Positions 9,443 through 18,890 of a stretch of DNA of 64,000 nt are shown here, in pieces. A program made the translations under genes and the position numbers. Every line of letters starts with the position of its first letter. Within the stretch, counting starts at the first letter, position 1. Source of the stretch: Corynebacterium felinum (GTDB lineage Bacteria > Actinomycetota > Actinomycetes > Mycobacteriales > Mycobacteriaceae); contig NZ_CP047209.1 in assembly GCF_030408755.1 (NCBI RefSeq), positions 1,860,001 through 1,924,000 of the forward strand. Direction: 5' to 3'. Under the pieces are notes generated by a model. It did no database searches and was not told the DNA's origin. It was given only the letters and a program-made list of their open reading frames with translations.

Positions 9443-10441
9443 TTAGGAAGCGTCCGAGCGGATATCGATCTTCCAACCAGTCAAACGTGCTGCAAGACGA
9501 GCGTTCTGGCCTTCCTTACCAATAGCCAAAGACAGCTGGTAGTCCGGCACGGTCACCCGAGCGGTCTGCGCCTCAAGATCAGTGACCTCAACGTTAACAA
9601 CCTTCGATGGGGCCAACGCGTTACCCACATAGGTGGCTGGATCTTCAGAAAAATCGATGATGTCAATCTTCTCACCACCGAGTTCCTTCATAATATTGCT
9701 CACGCGCTGACCACGAGGACCAATACAAGCACCCTTCGCGTTCAAGCCCTTCACAGTTGCCTTCACCGCAACCTTGGAGCGGTGTCCAGCCTCACGGGCA
9801 ATAGACACAATCTGCACACTGCCGTCAGCAACCTCAGGAACTTCCAGCTCAAACAGGCGGCGAACCAGCTCAGGGTGAGTACGCGACAAGTTGATATTCA
9901 AGGAACGCTGATTATGCGCCACGCCCACAACGTAGCTCTTGACACGATCACCGTGCTTAAGCTTCTCACCTGGGATCTGCTCCGCAGGCAACAAGATACC
10001 GTCCTGGCCATCAGCCTCAGTACCCAAATGAACCACGATAATGCCACGCTCATTAGCCATCGCATCAGCCTGAACAATACCGCTGACAACACGGCCCTCA
10101 TACTCAGAATATGCATCATACGCTTGGCGGGTTTCTGCCTCACGCAAACGACGCACAATCGCATCACGCACAGCAGCAGCACCAATGCGGTCAAAGTTCA
10201 TTGGGGTATCGTCGTACTCAGACTCCACCTCACCGTTCTCATCCAGATCAGAAACGATCACGGCGACGGAACCGGTGTGAACATCGATATCGACCCTAGT
10301 CTTCTGAGTGGAATCCGCCGGAACAGCCTTGTATTCGCGGTAGGCGAACATCAAAGCATTCGCAATGGTTTCCACCAACTCGCGAACGGGAATTCCCTTC
10401 TCAGCTTCAATGGCCCTAAGAGCATGTACATCGATATTCAC
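9443..10441 (-). CDS. nusA: Transcription elongation/termination factor NusA
   Basis: A 332-residue NusA, which binds RNA polymerase and nascent RNA and modulates pausing, termination and rRNA antitermination. The N-terminal polymerase-binding domain covers about 1-115, an S1 domain about 117-190 (GRVVSGIV..GILLPAEQIP), and two KH domains follow with GPRG at 241-244 and GKEG at 308-311. The protein ends soon after KH2, the short form usual in actinobacteria. The start is GTG at 10441 with GGAAGGA about 10 bases upstream. rimP lies 107 bases upstream on the same strand. A strong terminator follows instead of the usual close ylxR-infB continuation. Confidence 0.95.
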   Translation of the reverse strand: MNIDVHALRAIEAEKGIPVRELVETIANALMFAYREYKAVPADSTQKTRVDIDVHTGSVAVIVSDLDENGEVESEYDDTPMNFDRIGAAAVRDAIVRRLREAETRQAYDAYSEYEGRVVSGIVQADAMANERGIIVVHLGTEADGQDGILLPAEQIPGEKLKHGDRVKSYVVGVAHNQRSLNINLSRTHPELVRRLFELEVPEVADGSVQIVSIAREAGHRSKVAVKATVKGLNAKGACIGPRGQRVSNIMKELGGEKIDIIDFSEDPATYVGNALAPSKVVNVEVTDLEAQTARVTVPDYQLSLAIGKEGQNARLAARLTGWKIDIRSDAS

Positions 10442-10548
10442 TTGTGGAATATTCCTTCCTAAAAGGTGGGTTAAGCACTATCAAACACCAAACACACACG
10501 TGCTGATGAAACCGCAAAATCTACAACGCACAGCCTACTTGAGTTTGC

Positions 10549-11097
10549 CTAAACGTCAAGAGCCGCATCGAAATCAAGCGCAGCCAACTCCAATTCGTCA
10601 GCCGCAGGTTTTGCGAACTCAATTTCTACCACTGCCTGAGGGTAATCCGCCAATCGGATCGCCCGCGCACGAGCAGTTTTGCCCTCACGTGCGATAGCAA
10701 TCACAGAAGTTTCATCCTCACTCAACGCACCAATGCGCACAACTTCCTTGGCACCATCTACCGCCAACACCACCAAACGACCCCGATTCCGGCGCCAATG
10801 GCGCGGCAAAGTCAAAGGCGCATCCACACCAGGGGTGCCCACCTCCAACGTATAGCCGGGACCAAACTGGAGATTTCCGGCTTCTTCCTCGGCGTCGAAA
10901 AGCGAAGAAATCTCATTTGTGATCACCTCAAGCTGATCGGAAGTAGGACGCTGATCCGAATCAAGCGCAATCGCCACAACAGACTTCTTCCCCGCACGGG
11001 AGATCTTCACCCCCTCAACATCCATGCCAAAACCAGCAGCAAGAGGGCGAACAAGATCAGTCAACGTTTCAACACTAGGGAAAGCCATGACCGCCAT
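10549..11097 (-). CDS. rimP: Ribosome maturation factor RimP
   Basis: A 182-residue RimP counted from ATG at 11097 ([20 protein letters not shown]). RimP assists assembly of the 30S head domain. The family stretches are [18 protein letters not shown] and [13 protein letters not shown]. Acidic residues near the C-terminus ([15 protein letters not shown]) are usual for actinobacterial forms. A second ATG at 11088 is possible, but 11097 sits 6 bases after a TATTGT -10 hexamer and has no ribosome-binding site, which fits a leaderless transcript. It is the first gene of the rimP-nusA unit and diverges from the DUF4439 lipoprotein gene across only 18 bases. Confidence 0.92.
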   Translation of the reverse strand: MAVMAFPSVETLTDLVRPLAAGFGMDVEGVKISRAGKKSVVAIALDSDQRPTSDQLEVITNEISSLFDAEEEAGNLQFGPGYTLEVGTPGVDAPLTLPRHWRRNRGRLVVLAVDGAKEVVRIGALSEDETSVIAIAREGKTARARAIRLADYPQAVVEIEFAKPAADELELAALDFDAALDV

Positions 11098-11115
11098 GCT
11101 AGTACAATAAACCGA
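11098..11115. promoter_or_regulatory. Overlapping divergent -10 elements, both apparently leaderless
   Basis: The 18-base gap between the two start codons contains TACAATA at 11103-11109. On the plus strand TACAAT ends 7 bases before the ATG at 11116. On the minus strand the same bases read TATTGTA, with TATTGT ending 6 bases before the rimP ATG at 11097. Neither start has a ribosome-binding site. Each promoter's upstream part therefore lies inside the other gene. Confidence 0.6.
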
Positions 11116-11985
11116 ATGAACCGCACTTTGCCCCGCCTGACCCTTGCACACCGCGCACTCGCACTCATTGCAGTACCCGCACTCGCATTAACCCTCGCCA
11201 GCTGCGCAAACCCCACTCCGAACAGCGCACTCCTGCGCCTGCACCACAGTGCTGAAGGCGACAATAAGCAGCAACTTGCCGCAGAAATCACCCGACTATG
11301 CGGGCACACGCACGACGGAAAAACCCCCGACAGCTGCAAGGCGGATGCACACGGCAACTTCCCCACTCCCAAAACACCTGCGCCCGAACCCCTCGCACCT
11401 GGCGCGGAAGGCATTCTCGCAGTTCTTGCCGAAATCCCCCAAGAATCCATGCCGATTATCATCGAGCAATTCTTGAAATACCCACTTCAGGAGGTGATCG
11501 CCACTTTCGATAACAAGAACACCTTCAACTTCGAAGCTTTAACCATTCCCACTGCCTTCACCACCACACATACCGAAAAAACCCCAGCACCCACCCCCAC
11601 CGTAACTGCGCCTGGCGCTGATGATATTCGCGGCGCAGAAGCCGCATTAGCCGAAGAATACGCCCACATCTATGCCCTCGGCGTCACCATGGCTTTCACC
11701 GATAGTGAAACACAGGCACGCACCGAAAAGCTCATTGAATCACACCAAAAAGTAATTGACACCTTAGAGCAACTGTTGGAAAAAGATGCCTACGCCCCCA
11801 CTGCCGCACCAGGCTATGATCTGAAAACCTCCACCCAGCCAACAAACGCTGAATCAGCACGTGCCACGGTGAAAGAACTCACCGACAATAACGCACAGTT
11901 CTGGAAAAACACCGCAGCACAGGCCACAACACCGCAATGGCGCACCGCCGCACTGGTGATCACCGGATATCTTTCCACCGAATAA
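11116..11985 (+). CDS. Lipoprotein with C-terminal DUF4439 (ferritin-like) domain
   Basis: A 289-residue protein with a signal peptide and the lipobox L-A-S-C (Cys30), so it should be a membrane-anchored lipoprotein on the outer face. The C-terminal half, from about residue 170 ([20 protein letters not shown]), is a four-helix DUF4439 domain related to ferritin-like folds. The usual E..E-x-x-H metal ligands of true ferritins are not obvious, so I would not claim a metal site. It ends with VITGYLSTE. The ATG at 11116 follows a TACAAT -10 at leaderless spacing. It diverges from rimP and converges on proS, with a shared terminator between. The function is unknown. Confidence 0.8.
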   Translation: MNRTLPRLTLAHRALALIAVPALALTLASCANPTPNSALLRLHHSAEGDNKQQLAAEITRLCGHTHDGKTPDSCKADAHGNFPTPKTPAPEPLAPGAEGILAVLAEIPQESMPIIIEQFLKYPLQEVIATFDNKNTFNFEALTIPTAFTTTHTEKTPAPTPTVTAPGADDIRGAEAALAEEYAHIYALGVTMAFTDSETQARTEKLIESHQKVIDTLEQLLEKDAYAPTAAPGYDLKTSTQPTNAESARATVKELTDNNAQFWKNTAAQATTPQWRTAALVITGYLSTE

Positions 11986-12046
11986 CACGAGCACCACATT
12001 TTCACCCAAGCAGCGCGGTAGCCAGTCATAGTGCTCACGACAGCAC

Positions 12047-12089
12047 AAAGCCACCGGAATTCTTCCTTCACAAGAAGACCGGTGGCTTT
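12047..12089. terminator. Bidirectional terminator between the lipoprotein gene and proS
   Basis: AAAGCCACCGG at 12047-12057 pairs perfectly with CCGGTGGCTTT at 12079-12089, with an inner TTCTT/AAGAA pairing. The arms carry their own A/T ends, so it can work for both convergent genes. Confidence 0.75.
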
Positions 12090-12132
12090 GTCATTTCACG
12101 GCTGAAATCGTGAATCAGGCTTAAAGAAATAC

Positions 12133-13890
12133 TTAAGCCTTAATGGCATCGTAAACAGTAGAAACAATCGCCTCAGCCGCAACCTCGGTGGTTTCACCGC
12201 CGCGAACACGAAGCTCAACAATCCCATCAGCGAAAGAACGACCCAGAACAACCGTCAAAGGCATGCCCAACAGCTCAGCATCCTTAAACTTCACACCAGG
12301 GCTTACCTTTGCGCGATCATCAAAGAGCACCTCAACGCCAGCAGCATCCAACTTCGCAGCAATATCCTCGCCAGCGGTCAGCGCCGCAGCATCCTTATTG
12401 GCCACAACCACATGCACCTGGAATGGGGCGACCTCCATTGGCCAGTTCAAACCCTTCTCATCATGGCGCTGCTCAGCAAGCACAGCCATCAAACGAGACA
12501 CACCAATACCATACGAACCCATCGTGGGGATCGCACGCTTGCCATTCTCATCCAGGATCTGCACATCGAAAGCCTCAGTGTACTTACGACCCAGCTGGAA
12601 AATATGGCCAATCTCAATGCCGCGGGCAAGGGTCAACACACCCTGGCCCTCAGGAGCAGGATCGCCTTCACGAATCTCAGCGGCCTCAACGAAACCATCG
12701 ACCACGAAATCGCGGCCGGCAACCATGCCCACCACATGCTTCTGGTTTTCGTCCGCACCAGTAATCCACGAGGTACCGGAAACAACACGAGGATCAGCCA
12801 GAACCTTCACACCATTGGCGATCAGGGACTTCGGACCAACATAACCCTTGACCAAGAATGGGTTCTTGGCAAAATCTTCCTCCGAAGCCATTACAACCTC
12901 AGCGGGCTCAAAAGCAGCCTCAAGGCGCTTTTCGTCGACTTCGCGATCACCAGGAAGAACGATACCGGTCAGCTCCCATTCATCGGAGCCTGGGGTGCGC
13001 ACCTTAACCACCAAGCACTTGAGGGTATCGGCAGCGGTAACCGCACGGCCTTCAACCTCAATACCGGCAGTATTAGCCCACTCGACCAAAGCTTCAATGG
13101 TTTCTGCCTGCGGGGTGTCATGCACAACCGCCTCAGGCTGGCCTTCGATGGGGCGCTCAACAGCAGGCTGAGTCACCACAGCTTCAACGTTGGCTGCGTA
13201 GTCACCTTCGGTGGCACGAACAAAGGTGTCTTCACCATTGGGAGATACTGCCAAGAACTCCTCCGAAGCCGATCCGCCCATGGCACCCGACGTTGCCTTG
13301 CAAATGGCGTACTCCACACCCAAACGATCAAAAATTGCCTGATAAGCCTGGCGGTGCGCCGCATAAGAGGCATCCAAGCCTTCGTCGGTCATGTCAAAGG
13401 AGTAGGAATCCTTCATCACAAACTCCCGACCACGCAAAATACCGGCGCGGGGGCGCTCCTCATCACGGTACTTAGTTTGGATCTGATACAAGGTGACAGG
13501 GAAATCCTTGTACGAAGAATAGAGATCCTTCACCTGAGCCGTGAACATTTCCTCGTGGGTGGGGCCCAACAGCATATCGGCACCCTTGCGATCCTTTAAG
13601 CGGAACAGGGAATCGCCGTACTCGGTCCAACGGTTGGTCTGCTCGTAAGGATCACGAGGAAGAAGCGCAGGAAACAGCAGCTCCTGGGCACCAATTGCGT
13701 TCATTTCCTCCCGAACCACGCCCTCAATCTTGCGCAGAGTACGCAAGCCTAGCGGCAGCCACGTGTACACACCTGGTGCGGCGCGGCGAATATAGCCTGC
13801 TCGCACGAGCAACTTGTGGCTTGGTACTTCAGCATCAGCTGGGTCCTCGCGCAAAGTGCGCAGGAACAATGAGGAAAGACGAGTAATCAT
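12133..13890 (-). CDS. proS: Prolyl-tRNA synthetase, bacterial type with editing insert
   Basis: A 585-residue class II aminoacyl-tRNA synthetase that charges tRNA-Pro in the cytoplasm. Motif 1 is around [17 protein letters not shown] (36-52). Motif 2 is [19 protein letters not shown] near 137-155. Motif 3 is [17 protein letters not shown] near 460. The stretch at about 225-400, between motifs 2 and 3, is the INS editing domain that clears mischarged alanine. The C-terminal 100 residues form the anticodon-binding domain. Length and order match the bacterial ProS type. It stands alone on the minus strand, converging on the DUF4439 lipoprotein gene. Confidence 0.96.
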   Translation of the reverse strand: MITRLSSLFLRTLREDPADAEVPSHKLLVRAGYIRRAAPGVYTWLPLGLRTLRKIEGVVREEMNAIGAQELLFPALLPRDPYEQTNRWTEYGDSLFRLKDRKGADMLLGPTHEEMFTAQVKDLYSSYKDFPVTLYQIQTKYRDEERPRAGILRGREFVMKDSYSFDMTDEGLDASYAAHRQAYQAIFDRLGVEYAICKATSGAMGGSASEEFLAVSPNGEDTFVRATEGDYAANVEAVVTQPAVERPIEGQPEAVVHDTPQAETIEALVEWANTAGIEVEGRAVTAADTLKCLVVKVRTPGSDEWELTGIVLPGDREVDEKRLEAAFEPAEVVMASEEDFAKNPFLVKGYVGPKSLIANGVKVLADPRVVSGTSWITGADENQKHVVGMVAGRDFVVDGFVEAAEIREGDPAPEGQGVLTLARGIEIGHIFQLGRKYTEAFDVQILDENGKRAIPTMGSYGIGVSRLMAVLAEQRHDEKGLNWPMEVAPFQVHVVVANKDAAALTAGEDIAAKLDAAGVEVLFDDRAKVSPGVKFKDAELLGMPLTVVLGRSFADGIVELRVRGGETTEVAAEAIVSTVYDAIKA

Positions 13891-14072
13891 GGTTGGTTAG
13901 TTTAGCAGCAACAACCCCACCTATCCGCTTCGCACATCTGCGCACACCCGCACCAAACAATCAGGCCACACATGCTTGCTTTACGACGCCGCCTTCTCGG
14001 CCAACCCAATCCCACCCACGGCAGGTTCGGTGGCCTCGTAGATCGACACTAAAGAGATAAGTTTCAGTAGCT

Positions 14073-14810
14073 TTAACCCCACGCACGAACTTTCGCAACC
14101 AACGCAGCAACAGCACCCGGGTGGGTTATTTGAACCGCATCAGCGGTGTTCACGGCTTGATCACGCGACTTCCCACCAGGACCAGTTGGACCACAATCGA
14201 TAAAGGTCGAACAAGACCCGTGCACGGCAGCAAGCCCAATGCCTTTCACGTGATCCACATTATGTGGGTTCACGCCCCCACCAGCCATGATTTCCACCCC
14301 ACTCGCGTGGCGCACTAAAGCTGTCAAACCCGCAGCTTCATCGGCTGCACATGCTCCACCAGCAGATGTCAACACGCGCCTGACTCCAAGGCGTGCGCAG
14401 GTGTCTAGGGCGAAGAATTGATCCTCCACTGTGTCAAACACACGGTGCACGGTCACATCGACCCCATGGGCGGCGTCGATAAGCTGCGCGAGGGCTACCT
14501 CATCCAGCTTTCCATCGCGGGTGGCAGCGCCCACAACAACCCCCGCAGCACCCGCAGCAACCACGGAACGAATATCCGCGCACATCAAAGAAATCTCTTC
14601 CTCCGAGTACACAAAACCCCCGGGACGCAGCCGCACCAGTACATGCGACTCGATCACCCGCGCACAGGCAGACACCACGCTTAACGACGGCGTTAACCCA
14701 CCTGTAGCCGCTAGAGCCGCACACAACTCCACACGATCAGCGCCGGCATCCGCAGCGATACGCGCCCCCACAGGATCTTGGACTGCGATTTCAACCCGAA
14801 CCAACACCAC
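14073..14810 (-). CDS. cutC: CutC family protein
   Basis: A 245-residue TIM-barrel protein with the CutC signatures VEIAVQDPVGARIAADAGAD near the start (shown in part), R-L-R-P-G-G-F-V-Y near 60, VTVHRVFD near 119-126, LTSAGG near 144 and IMAGGGVN near 173. CutC was linked to copper tolerance in E. coli, but that role has been questioned and the reaction is unknown. It lies 18 bases downstream of the acyltransferase gene on the same strand, so the two may be co-transcribed without an obvious functional link. Confidence 0.88.
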   Translation of the reverse strand: MVLVRVEIAVQDPVGARIAADAGADRVELCAALAATGGLTPSLSVVSACARVIESHVLVRLRPGGFVYSEEEISLMCADIRSVVAAGAAGVVVGAATRDGKLDEVALAQLIDAAHGVDVTVHRVFDTVEDQFFALDTCARLGVRRVLTSAGGACAADEAAGLTALVRHASGVEIMAGGGVNPHNVDHVKGIGLAAVHGSCSTFIDCGPTGPGGKSRDQAVNTADAVQITHPGAVAALVAKVRAWG

Positions 14811-14828
14811 TCACCTGATTCTCCCGAT

Positions 14829-16799
14829 TTAAGAAACACACCCTTCAATAGGCGTCTTGCGGTGATTAGCCCACTGCTTGAGCGCCAATTGGATACTCTC
14901 AGCATACTTATTCACGCCCTTCTCATTCGGGTGAATCAGATCTGAATGCAGAATTGATGAATCCTTCGACGCGAAAGCGCACCAGTTTGCCACATACACG
15001 TTCGGGTACTTCTTAACAGCCTCTCTAATGTTTTTATGCGAACCAGGAATCCACGAACGATCGCCAAACGGCATGATGAGCACCACCACACGTTTAGTAC
15101 CAATAATGTTCATGGATGTTTCCAAGGCCGACAAGCTCAGCTCTGCGTTAGTCCCGAAACCCAAAACGACGAACGGGTCGAGAACCCCGGCGTCGTTAAG
15201 CTGCTGCAGAATCTGCGGTGCCGCAAGCAAGTTGCGTGACACCGCCGCATCCACGTAAATGCCGTCAAACTGCTTTTCCAGCGCAGGCTTGGAACCTAAC
15301 ATCACCGAATCACCGATCGCAGTAATCTGCGAACCCTTCGGCAACAGCTGCGGACCATTCTTCGCCGTTGCCACATCATCAGAGTCAGCGGCGGGAATGG
15401 CCGTAATCGGCGGAAGCTTCCGTGCCGCAGCGATCGCTTCGAGCTCCTTCTCAAGCTGCGTCTGCTTCGGTGAGCGCAGCATCGCCACCGACGCCAACAC
15501 AAGCGCAACGATCATCACCATGCCCAGCAACTTACGACGAGCCTGCGGAAGCGAACGCCACACGGACGCATACCCGCGCCTGCGCACGGGTGTCTCCACC
15601 CACATGTAGCTGAGATGCGCGAGCGGAAAGCTGATCACGCAGGACACAGCGCCAATCAGCCACCCGTCCCAGCCCCACTGCCAACGATGCACCAACTGTG
15701 CACACACAACAAACACGGGCCAGTGCCACAGATACAGGGAAAATGAACGCTCACCAATCCACCGCAAAGCAGCAGCCGACATGATGGAATGCGCTGGGCC
15801 GACTTCGCGCACAACAGTCACCAACAACGCCGCGGTCAAGAAGGAAGCCAACAGCAACCCGCCACGGTAGGTAAATACTGCGGTGTCGGGGACGAAGCCC
15901 ACCATCACCAACAAGCCCAGCAGTGCGACCACACCCAAGGTTGGGGTGAGACGGGAAAAAACCGACGACTTCGCCGGCCAAGAATCAGCATGCTCATCCT
16001 GATCAGTAGTGGTCAGCCACAATGCCACAGATACACCAATGAGCAGACCAAAGGAGTGCGTATCAGTGCCGTAGTACACGCGCGTGGGATCAGCTGCCGG
16101 ATCATACATCCACAGCATTGCTGCAAACGACCCCGCGCCGACAAACAGCACGACGAGCTTCAGCGCTGCGTTAATTCCCCGTGCCGCCCACGCAACAACC
16201 ACAAAAATCAATGGCCAGAGCACATAAAACTGCTCCTCAACGGCAAGCGACCAATAGTGGGCAAAAATTTGCACCCCGGAATCAGCAAAGTAACTTTGAC
16301 TGCCAGCAATCTGGACCCAGTTGTTGGCAAAAAATAAGGTGCCAAAGAACTGGCTGCCCAGTTTCACACTGGGATCACCACCGACGAGCCCAGAAACCGC
16401 GGTACCTATAACAAGCACGACCACTGCGGCGGGCAGGATGCGTCTGATGCGCCGAACCCAGAATTGTTTGAGGTTGACCCGACCAAAGACGCTGTGCTCG
16501 CGGATCAGCAAGGAGGTAATAAGAAAGCCGGACAACACGAAGAACATGTCCACACCGAGGAATCCGCCGGGGGCGAAATCGCCAAAATAGTGGTACAGCA
16601 CCACCACGAGCACGGCAAGACCACGCAACCCATCGATCGCGGGGACTCGTCGAATCCGATACCGCTTCGGTGTGACTACCTGCGACTGCGCCCCCTGGTT
16701 TCCGGCTGGATGCTCACGCGTTGCTACCGCCGCAGTTTCTGCTGTGTCCACCTGCACAGGTGTGACCAAATCTGCTTGTACGGTCGTGGGGTTATTCAC
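14829..16799 (-). CDS. Membrane O-acyltransferase (acyltransferase 3) fused to a C-terminal SGNH domain, OafA-like
   Basis: A 656-residue protein. After about 45 hydrophilic residues comes RIRRVPAIDGLRGLAVLVVV with H-Y-F near 70, the start of an acyltransferase-3 domain with about ten membrane segments reaching residue 430. The C-terminal part is an extracytoplasmic SGNH hydrolase-like domain, with G-D-S near 495 and D-L-I-H near 623 as the catalytic blocks. Proteins of this architecture acetylate cell-surface polysaccharides or lipids. In corynebacteria relatives act on the envelope, so arabinogalactan or a trehalose mycolate are possible acceptors, but the sequence does not tell. It is followed closely by cutC. 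Confidence 0.88.
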   Translation of the reverse strand: MNNPTTVQADLVTPVQVDTAETAAVATREHPAGNQGAQSQVVTPKRYRIRRVPAIDGLRGLAVLVVVLYHYFGDFAPGGFLGVDMFFVLSGFLITSLLIREHSVFGRVNLKQFWVRRIRRILPAAVVVLVIGTAVSGLVGGDPSVKLGSQFFGTLFFANNWVQIAGSQSYFADSGVQIFAHYWSLAVEEQFYVLWPLIFVVVAWAARGINAALKLVVLFVGAGSFAAMLWMYDPAADPTRVYYGTDTHSFGLLIGVSVALWLTTTDQDEHADSWPAKSSVFSRLTPTLGVVALLGLLVMVGFVPDTAVFTYRGGLLLASFLTAALLVTVVREVGPAHSIMSAAALRWIGERSFSLYLWHWPVFVVCAQLVHRWQWGWDGWLIGAVSCVISFPLAHLSYMWVETPVRRRGYASVWRSLPQARRKLLGMVMIVALVLASVAMLRSPKQTQLEKELEAIAAARKLPPITAIPAADSDDVATAKNGPQLLPKGSQITAIGDSVMLGSKPALEKQFDGIYVDAAVSRNLLAAPQILQQLNDAGVLDPFVVLGFGTNAELSLSALETSMNIIGTKRVVVLIMPFGDRSWIPGSHKNIREAVKKYPNVYVANWCAFASKDSSILHSDLIHPNEKGVNKYAESIQLALKQWANHRKTPIEGCVS

Positions 16800-17259
16800 G
16801 CAACGCTCCTTAACTGGTTAGCACCAACAGATTCAACGCACAGTGGAAACCCGCATCTGGTGCGTGGTCGCCTTGCCATACAGTACACATGTTGGGCGAT
16901 CTTCGGCAGGCCTTTATTCATCATTGATGCGGGTTGTGCATGCATGATGGCTGGTTTCGGGCGCACTGCCAGCATGTGATCGGCGATTGCGGCACTGGTT
17001 CTGCGCGTGCTGAGCGTGTGTTTGTGTGCGCGGCGTTGAATCAAGCCATCTGGCTGTTTCATGCGCCTTGATTGTTCTGTTTGCGTTGTACCCACGAGTA
17101 CTAAGAATCCCCACTTAGAAGTTTTTGCTTGTGACGCATCTTGTTCGTCACGTTCTTCACTAGCCTAGTCCAGTTCCCGCCAGCCCCTGAATTATCAGTC
17201 GCAGTTAAGTGATTCATTATTTTCGTGGTGTGTGCTCTGTGCGTTGTAAGTTGTACGTT
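16800..17259. other. 460-base intergenic region between divergent genes
   Basis: This holds the upstream regions of the acyltransferase (minus) and yaaA (plus) genes. I found no gene, RNA or clear repeat in it. The last 40 bases before yaaA are T/G-rich without a good ribosome-binding site. Confidence 0.5.
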
Positions 17260-18003
17260 ATGTTGATCATCCTCCCCCCTTCCGAAACGAAAGCACATGG
17301 CGGCTTAGAAGCCCCGCTCGATTTTGACACGTTAAGCTTCCCATCGCTTAACCCAGTCCGGCGCAGCATCGCTGCAGATCTTGCCGCGCTCGATGTGGAT
17401 CAGGCACTTGACGTTCTTGGGATTTCGGAGAAGTTGCGCGCAGAGGCTGAGTCGAATCGTGCACTTTTTTCTTCCCCCACAATGCCTGCGATTCTGCGTT
17501 TTACAGGGGTGCTTTACGACGCCCTCGATGCGCACTCTTTATCGCGCGATGCGTGGTCACGTCTTGCTGTGGGCGACGCGCTGTTCGGGATTGTGATGGC
17601 CACCGATCTCATCCCTCATTATCGACTCTCGGGTGGCACAAAGCTGCCGGAACACAACTCCACCGCTACTGCTCCGACGATGAAGAAGCGTTGGGGCAAA
17701 GCGATCACGGAGGCGCTGAGCGCCTATGAGGGTTTGATTATCGACATGCGTTCTGGCACCTACCAGCAATTGGGCAAGATTGCCGATGCTGTGACTATTC
17801 GCGTGGAATCCGTTCAGCCAGACGGTAGCCGAAAGGTAGTCAGCCACTTTAATAAGCACTACAAGGGCATCCTAGCCCGTGTACTTGCCGAATCACCTGT
17901 GGAAGCACACACGATTGACGATCTCTGCACCATTGCAACGCAGGCGGGTCTAGTGATTGAACACAACGGAACCCGTGAACTCACGCTCGTTGTCACCCCC
18001 TAG
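17260..18003 (+). CDS. yaaA: Peroxide stress protein YaaA family (DUF328)
   Basis: A 247-residue YaaA-family protein starting MLIILPPSETKAHGG, the canonical N-terminus, so I placed the start at ATG 17260 although the frame is open 51 bases further up. Other family stretches are PHYRLSGGTKLP near 127-138 and RSGTYQQLGK near 163. The E. coli member lowers free iron during peroxide stress and its fold binds DNA in vitro; the biochemical activity is not settled. No membrane or signal sequence is present. A good terminator follows. Confidence 0.88.
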   Translation: MLIILPPSETKAHGGLEAPLDFDTLSFPSLNPVRRSIAADLAALDVDQALDVLGISEKLRAEAESNRALFSSPTMPAILRFTGVLYDALDAHSLSRDAWSRLAVGDALFGIVMATDLIPHYRLSGGTKLPEHNSTATAPTMKKRWGKAITEALSAYEGLIIDMRSGTYQQLGKIADAVTIRVESVQPDGSRKVVSHFNKHYKGILARVLAESPVEAHTIDDLCTIATQAGLVIEHNGTRELTLVVTP

Positions 18004-18058
18004 GTGTGCACAGCCTACGAGAGTGAGCACCATCGCAACCTGGTGCACGAAAAATGCA

Positions 18059-18095
18059 ACGCGCCTTAGCTGAGTGCTCAAGGCGCGTGTTTTTC
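18059..18095 (+). terminator. Rho-independent terminator after yaaA
   Basis: ACGCGCCTT (18059-18067) pairs perfectly with AAGGCGCGT (18080-18088) and is followed by GTTTTTC. It is 55 bases past the yaaA stop and just before the convergent cobA stop, so it may serve both genes. Confidence 0.8.
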
Positions 18096-18100
18096 ATCAT

Positions 18101-18856
18101 TTAGCTGGTGCAAAACGCAGCAACTTCCCCGATGATATACACAGCAGGGGGTTGAATGCTGTTGGCGTCCATCACATCAGCAAGCGTTTCCAGCGTCGCT
18201 GGGAACGTGCGCTGAGTCTCGGTGCTGCCTTCCTGGATCACGGCGGCAGGTGTGTGTGCAGCAAGTCCGGCGTCGATAAGCGCGAGAGTGATCGCACGCG
18301 CATTTTTCACACCCATGATCACTGCCAGTGTTCCACCAGTGCGGGCAAGTGCTGGCCAATTATTCAAGCTGTGGGGATGATCAGGGGGAAGATGCCCGGA
18401 AATAATGGTGAAGTTGTGGACGACACCACGCTGCGTAACCGGAATCCCAGCAAGCGCGGGAACCGAAATTGCGCTGGTCACACCCGGAATAACCTCGGCG
18501 GGGATACCGTGTTCGGCGAGGTATTGAAGCTCCTCGAAGCCGCGGCCGAAAACATAGGGGTCGCCGCCTTTGAGCCGCACAACCTTTTTACCCGCTTGGG
18601 CATGAGCGAGCAGCAGTTCGTTGATCTTTTCTTGAGCAACTTGTTTGCCGTAGGGCAGCTTTGACACGTCGATGACTTCTTTAGTGTGCAGGTCGCAGAG
18701 TCGATCGAGTTCGGGTGTGGGGCCAAGGTGGTCGGCAAGGATCACGTCGGCGTCTTTGAGCCGGTTGAGGCCGCGCAGTGTGATGAGGTCCCAGGCGCCG
18801 GGGCCACCGCCAACGAGGGCGACGGGGGTTGCCGGTGCGTCAAAGCTGTCAGTCAT
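18101..18856 (-). CDS. cobA: Uroporphyrinogen-III C-methyltransferase
   Basis: A 251-residue SUMT of the tetrapyrrole methylase family. It has the SAM-loop G-G-G-P-G at 16-20 and the signature RLKGGDPYVFGRGFEE at 94-109, with PGVTSAISVPALAGIPVTQR at 124-143 (given in parts: PGVTSAIS, IPVTQRG). It methylates uroporphyrinogen III at C2 and C7 to precorrin-2, the branch point to cobalamin and sirohaem. It lacks the CysG dehydrogenase/ferrochelatase module and the HemD fusion seen in some relatives. It diverges from selO by 34 bases, with a TATGCT hexamer 8 bases before its ATG and no ribosome-binding site. Confidence 0.93.
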   Translation of the reverse strand: MTDSFDAPATPVALVGGGPGAWDLITLRGLNRLKDADVILADHLGPTPELDRLCDLHTKEVIDVSKLPYGKQVAQEKINELLLAHAQAGKKVVRLKGGDPYVFGRGFEELQYLAEHGIPAEVIPGVTSAISVPALAGIPVTQRGVVHNFTIISGHLPPDHPHSLNNWPALARTGGTLAVIMGVKNARAITLALIDAGLAAHTPAAVIQEGSTETQRTFPATLETLADVMDANSIQPPAVYIIGEVAAFCTS

Positions 18857-18890
18857 GGTGTTTAAGCATAGTCACAGCTACAGTGAAGTA
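18857..18890. promoter_or_regulatory. Compact divergent promoter region cobA/selO
   Basis: Only 34 bases separate the start codons. TACAGT at 18879-18884 lies 6 bases before the selO ATG. On the minus strand TATGCT (18870-18865) lies 8 bases before the cobA ATG. Neither start has a ribosome-binding site, so leaderless messages are likely on both sides. Confidence 0.5.

Noticed and set aside
16914..17114. Small minus-strand gene between the acyltransferase gene and yaaA
   Set aside because: No ribosome-binding site, Thr/His/Arg-rich translation and overlapping alternatives in other frames; nothing family-like.
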